This document shows, piece after piece, positions 5,280 through 8,402 of a stretch of 8,402 bases of DNA. The translations under genes were made by a program, and so were the position numbers. A model generated the notes under the pieces. The model was given only the letters and a program-made list of their open reading frames with translations. It had not been told where the DNA came from and did not search any database. Positions within the stretch are counted from its first letter, which is position 1. Every line of letters starts with the position of its first letter. Source of the stretch: Saprospiraceae bacterium (GTDB lineage: Bacteria; Bacteroidota; Bacteroidia; Chitinophagales; Saprospiraceae); the NCBI GenBank assembly GCA_013361075.1, contig JABWAJ010000228.1, positions 1 to 8,402 of the forward strand, in the 5' to 3' direction.

Positions 5280-7610
5280 CTACTTTGCAACTACAAAACG
5301 GCGGGTTGTGGTGCCGTTTTCAGTGGTCAGTTGCACATTGTAGGTGCCAGCTGCCAACTGCTTCACGTTGATTTCGATATTGTCTTTTTTAACCTGGCTG
5401 TACTGGCGATCCAACACGACTTTGCCAGTTACATCCATAACGCGGATGCTCAGGTTTTCAGCAGTTTGCTCAAGATCGTACTTCAGATTCAGGATGTCCT
5501 GAACCGGGTTCGGATATACTTCAACCAGGTTGTTGCCTTCGAGCGGATCTTTTGTACCTGTTATTACTTTGGATGCATTCAGGCGCACAATTGGAACGAG
5601 GTCGGTACCAAAACCAGTTGAGCTGTATTCAGCCGTAGAAAGGTCGCCGATGGCAAGCATGCTGCCAAAACGCGGTCTGGCCAAAACATCCGGACCGTTC
5701 ACGAAAATCATGGCGTTGTAGTTGAATGCATCGCTGGCGCCCAACCAAAGGTCAGTTACATCATCAGGTGCAATGTACTCCAACATAGCGAGGTAGTGTG
5801 CGTTGCTTTCCAGCAATACCGGCTCTTCAAACGCAACCGTAATGATGTCGTCTTCCGTTTCCGTGCCAAGAACGAGGTAAGAAGCAAAAGCGAGGAAGCT
5901 GCGCTCCGTATCCTGAGCATTGCCATCGTTATTGGTGTCTACCCACTGATACAGCGAAAGCTGTGGCGTTTGGCCTGCAGCCGCACCTGCACTTTGCGTA
6001 GCATCAATGGCAAAAGAAATGCTGGTTGCATAAATTTCTTCGCTGCCAAGATCAGGCGTAGCGTAGTGGTTGCCATAGGTCCAGGTATGGGCTTCGCCAG
6101 CGTCCCAGTTGCTTGCTGCTGGGATAACGATGCGCGTTTGGCCCAGTTCTTTGGCCCAGATGCTGTCTGTAACCGTAAATTGGAACGACAATTCGTTGTT
6201 GGACGAGTCAAAATCGTCAGCATCTGCACTGATGGAGTAGGTTGCTGCATAAGCATCAATGGCATCCGGTGTGAAGCTTTCGTTGAACGGAACGTTTTCA
6301 ACAATAGAGTTGACGTTCACGCTGCCATAAGACAAGTCTTCGTCGAAAGCAACAGAGTTGTCCGACTTCAGGATGGTCATGTTCAGATTTACGTTGGTTT
6401 GCGTAGAAGCACCCACGTTGGAAAGGTCAGCGAGGAAGTGCATCGGCTCTACCAAATCAATTGGTGTAGCAGCATTCTGCGCAATGGCGTAGAAATTTTC
6501 ATTTACCTGCATGTTATTGGCTTCCTGTTCGATCAGGCGAACGTCGTCAATAACCCAGTAGTAATAGTTGGCGGCATAACGGAATTTAACCCGTACCTGA
6601 GAAGAACCAACAACACCTGGCAAAGCAACGCGAACTACCGATTGAGTAGGGCTTGCGTTGGTTACCAAATCTTCATTAATTGGAATCTCGGTCCACGTAT
6701 TGCCATTATCTGTGCTGAAACCAACAAAATAATCGCTTTGGAATTGGCGCGTAACCTGGAAAAACTGGAGGCTGACACCTGCTGCAGGCGTATTGCTCAA
6801 GTCGATTACCGGAGAAATGAGTTCTCCTTCCTGTGGGGCAGTGCAGGGACCTGTGCCCAGATCTTCAGGAAGCGAGCTGCCTCCATTATCATAAAAATCC
6901 GTAGCAAAAGCCATAGAGCCATTGCAGGTAGTCGGAGCGTTGATGACGTTGTTGCCAAATGCACCCTGAACAGAGCCATCGGCAGTCCAGCGCCAGAGGT
7001 CAAACTCCTGAGCACCGTTTCCGCAAGAAATGTTGTTGATTTCCCAGTTGTTCAGGCCACCATTGAAGTCGCCTTCACCTGTTACACCACCCCAGACTAC
7101 AATAGCATCCGGATAAGGCGGGTAGGCAGGCGCAATCGAAACGTTGATTGGCGTAAGCAGGCGAATGATGTCGCAATCCTGCTTGGAGATCATAAAGCAG
7201 GGAATCGTAACCTGATCGGCAATGGATGGGGTAGCCACACCCATAGAAATTGGCGCACCAACCGCGTTATTGCAAACAATCACTGCAGTAGCACCAGCTG
7301 TTTGTGCGTTGAGGCATTTTAAGTCGAAGCTGCAAGTGCCCCGGTCAATCAGTGCAATTTTTCCGTTGATGTCATTTACAATGGCTTCGCACGCATTGGT
7401 AACCGGTGCTGTACCATCCTGAGCGATGACCCATTCGCCAGAATAAACAGTCGCATCACAAAATTCGGCGCTACCAAAGCCGGCAGGTACAGCATTGTAG
7501 TTGTTCCCGTTTACAGTAAGATTAAATTGAGCGTTCATTGTGGAGGAAACCCCAACCATGAACAGGACAAAAGCCGAAAGGCGGATGATCGCATGTGAAA
7601 ATCGCATCAT
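5280..7610 (-). CDS. Secreted modular protein with PA domain and T9SS sorting domain (upstream paralogue)
   Basis: The 776-residue product has the same architecture as its neighbour. The signal peptide is 1-27 (cleavage MNA-Q). The PA domain lies at about 45-155 (GKIALIDRGTCSFDLKCLNA, then AGATAVIVCNN). The MAM/cleaved-adhesin-like sandwich lies at about 178-362 (WEINNISC, EGELISPVIDLSN, YYYWVIDDVRLIEQ), and the Ig/CARDB-like module at about 368-480. The unassigned module from 485 starts WAKELG and carries the EF-hand-like loop DTNNDGNAQDTE (558-569). The T9SS type A sorting domain is at 698-776 (VYPNPVQD to FVVAK). Ten cysteines in the N-terminal half are at matching positions in both paralogues, consistent with disulfides in an exported protein. 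No catalytic domain is visible. The start is MM at 7610/7607; either gives the same mature protein. A strong terminator follows. The specific function is unknown; surface binding or scaffolding is a guess. Confidence 0.92.
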   Translation of the reverse strand: MMRFSHAIIRLSAFVLFMVGVSSTMNAQFNLTVNGNNYNAVPAGFGSAEFCDATVYSGEWVIAQDGTAPVTNACEAIVNDINGKIALIDRGTCSFDLKCLNAQTAGATAVIVCNNAVGAPISMGVATPSIADQVTIPCFMISKQDCDIIRLLTPINVSIAPAYPPYPDAIVVWGGVTGEGDFNGGLNNWEINNISCGNGAQEFDLWRWTADGSVQGAFGNNVINAPTTCNGSMAFATDFYDNGGSSLPEDLGTGPCTAPQEGELISPVIDLSNTPAAGVSLQFFQVTRQFQSDYFVGFSTDNGNTWTEIPINEDLVTNASPTQSVVRVALPGVVGSSQVRVKFRYAANYYYWVIDDVRLIEQEANNMQVNENFYAIAQNAATPIDLVEPMHFLADLSNVGASTQTNVNLNMTILKSDNSVAFDEDLSYGSVNVNSIVENVPFNESFTPDAIDAYAATYSISADADDFDSSNNELSFQFTVTDSIWAKELGQTRIVIPAASNWDAGEAHTWTYGNHYATPDLGSEEIYATSISFAIDATQSAGAAAGQTPQLSLYQWVDTNNDGNAQDTERSFLAFASYLVLGTETEDDIITVAFEEPVLLESNAHYLAMLEYIAPDDVTDLWLGASDAFNYNAMIFVNGPDVLARPRFGSMLAIGDLSTAEYSSTGFGTDLVPIVRLNASKVITGTKDPLEGNNLVEVYPNPVQDILNLKYDLEQTAENLSIRVMDVTGKVVLDRQYSQVKKDNIEINVKQLAAGTYNVQLTTENGTTTRRFVVAK

Positions 7611-7663
7611 AGTTTGAATGATTTAATGAACAAAAAGAGTGTCGGAAATGGAAAGTTACGCTT

Positions 7664-7678
7664 TCGGTGGCAAAGAAA
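7664..7678 (-). promoter_or_regulatory. Candidate promoter core of the upstream T9SS gene
   Basis: Read leftward, TTTCTTTGCCACCGA holds TTTCTTTG (7678-7671), one base from TAnnTTTG. A TTG at 7704-7702 lies 22 bases further upstream, within the usual range for the -33 element. The leader would be about 55 bases and would start close to a small hairpin, GAAAG-CGTAA-CTTTC (7665-7651). The core is nearly the same as the one before the downstream paralogue. Confidence 0.45.
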
Positions 7679-7780
7679 TGCAAATCTGTTTAAAGTTTGT
7701 CAATCAAGTGACATAAATATAAGTTTTGGAATCATAAAAAGTTGCTCAATTTCTAAAGGCTTTACAAACGGGCAAAATGC

Positions 7781-7824
7781 AAAAGCCCGTGTGCAACCAA
7801 CCTAAGATATGCACACAGGCTTTT
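7781..7824 (-). terminator. Intrinsic terminator of the cysteine-rich lipoprotein gene
   Basis: The arms 7781-7795 and 7810-7824 pair over 15 positions with one mismatch, around a 14-base loop. The stem begins 18 bases after the stop codon at 7843. In the leftward transcript the 3' arm ends GGGCTTTTGCATTTTG, giving a moderate U-rich tail. It separates the lipoprotein gene from the T9SS pair. The remaining gap sequence (7679-7780) shows no gene. Confidence 0.8.
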
Positions 7825-7842
7825 GACCAGAAAAATTCCAAA

Positions 7843-8402
7843 CTACATCTCGCAAGGAGGGTCTATGCATGGATTTGGGCTACATTCACATTCGCAACAG
7901 CTCCAAAAGTACCTTACCCGCAATTGATGAGTACTTCCGTTAACGGTCCTGTAAAATTCCATCCATGATAAAGTGAGTTGCTCCGGGCAGTCATTATGAT
8001 TAGGGGAATGTGCCCTGCCATAGTTCGCTGCATAATTGATGATTTGTATTTGTTGTGCATCAGTTACGTTTGTTGTGGTTGGGGTAGTAGTTGAGCACAA
8101 GCTAATGCAAGCTGATATTCCATCGCAAAAAGTGCTTGCGTCAGAATCTGCGAATGTAATCTCAGTCCACCCTATTCCGCAATTGGGCATTTGAATAGAT
8201 CCCCAACAAGATAACCTATTGTTTAATTTGCCAGTTGGAGGACTACCAGTGCTTCCTGCCAGAGTCGACCAAACACCTGTGCCCTGGTCACATGGGGCTC
8301 GGAACTCTACATTAGAATCAAGTTGATTAGAGTTAGTGTCTGGCGATAAGTTAACTTGTTCACAACTTAAGATAGTTGTAAAAATAAGAAATAAAATAAA
8401 AT
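7843..8402 (-). CDS. Cysteine-rich lipoprotein of unknown function (N-terminus cut by window edge)
   Basis: The frame is open from the window edge to a TAG at 7843-7845, giving 186 visible codons. An internal ATG at 8190 exists but is not the likely start, because the upstream frame encodes a lipoprotein signal: a hydrophobic run FILFLIFTTILSC, with ILS-C as lipobox, followed by EQVNLSPDT. Only the first few residues should be missing. The mature part of about 174 residues is polar and contains about 14 cysteines including the lipid-bearing one. Six of these are packed into the C-terminal tail SCCECECSPNPCIDPPCEM. I do not recognise a domain. Lipidation predicts attachment to the outer membrane, with possible disulfides or metal binding by the tail. 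The gene ends at its own terminator and lies upstream of, and in the same direction as, the T9SS pair. Confidence 0.8.
   Translation of the reverse strand, partial: FILFLIFTTILSCEQVNLSPDTNSNQLDSNVEFRAPCDQGTGVWSTLAGSTGSPPTGKLNNRLSCWGSIQMPNCGIGWTEITFADSDASTFCDGISACISLCSTTTPTTTNVTDAQQIQIINYAANYGRAHSPNHNDCPEQLTLSWMEFYRTVNGSTHQLRVRYFWSCCECECSPNPCIDPPCEM

Noticed and set aside
5088..5621. A 177-codon plus-strand frame starting in the gap between the paralogues
   Set aside because: Most of it is antisense to the conserved T9SS sorting domain of the upstream paralogue, and it crosses the terminator hairpin.
5796..7322. A 508-codon open frame on the plus strand opposite the upstream T9SS gene
   Set aside because: It runs antisense to a well-supported secreted protein with recognisable domains. 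Its translation has no recognisable motif and no signal or domain structure; it is best explained as a frame left open by the codon use of the real gene.

Overview
The window looks like chromosomal DNA of a free-living member of the Bacteroidota, possibly the Saprospiria or a neighbouring group. The reasons are two secreted proteins with C-terminal type IX secretion (T9SS) sorting domains, several promoter elements of the Bacteroidota form TAnnTTTG, few recognisable Shine-Dalgarno sites and moderate GC. The genus cannot be named from the sequence.

Left part (1-2654). The window opens inside a leftward gene for a TolC-like outer membrane efflux protein; only its first 196 codons are present. 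It is divergent from purK (709-1860, rightward), the ATP-grasp enzyme of purine synthesis. purK converges on pgl (1929-2654, leftward), a 6-phosphogluconolactonase of the oxidative pentose phosphate pathway. The pgl promoter element lies only 5 bases from the chosen start codon, so its mRNA may be leaderless.

Middle and right part (2655-7842). Two large leftward genes in tandem (2755-5052 and 5280-7610) encode paralogous secreted proteins of 765 and 776 residues. Both have a signal peptide, a protease-associated (PA) domain without any peptidase domain, a MAM/cleaved-adhesin-like beta-sandwich, an Ig/CARDB-like module, a conserved C-terminal module with an EF-hand-like loop, and a T9SS type A sorting domain. 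The upstream copy ends at a strong hairpin terminator. The two copies share a promoter-like core, so they were probably duplicated with their promoter and may be transcribed separately. Between the downstream copy and pgl lies a long imperfect inverted repeat that contains the pgl promoter.

Right edge (7843-8402). A leftward cysteine-rich lipoprotein gene of unknown function is cut by the window end. Its terminator hairpin follows about 18 bases after the stop codon.

No tRNA, rRNA, insertion sequence, CRISPR array or obvious mobile element was seen. The most interesting items are the tandem T9SS pair, the inverted repeat at 2660-2753, the dyad in the purK leader, the possible leaderless pgl start and the cysteine-rich lipoprotein.
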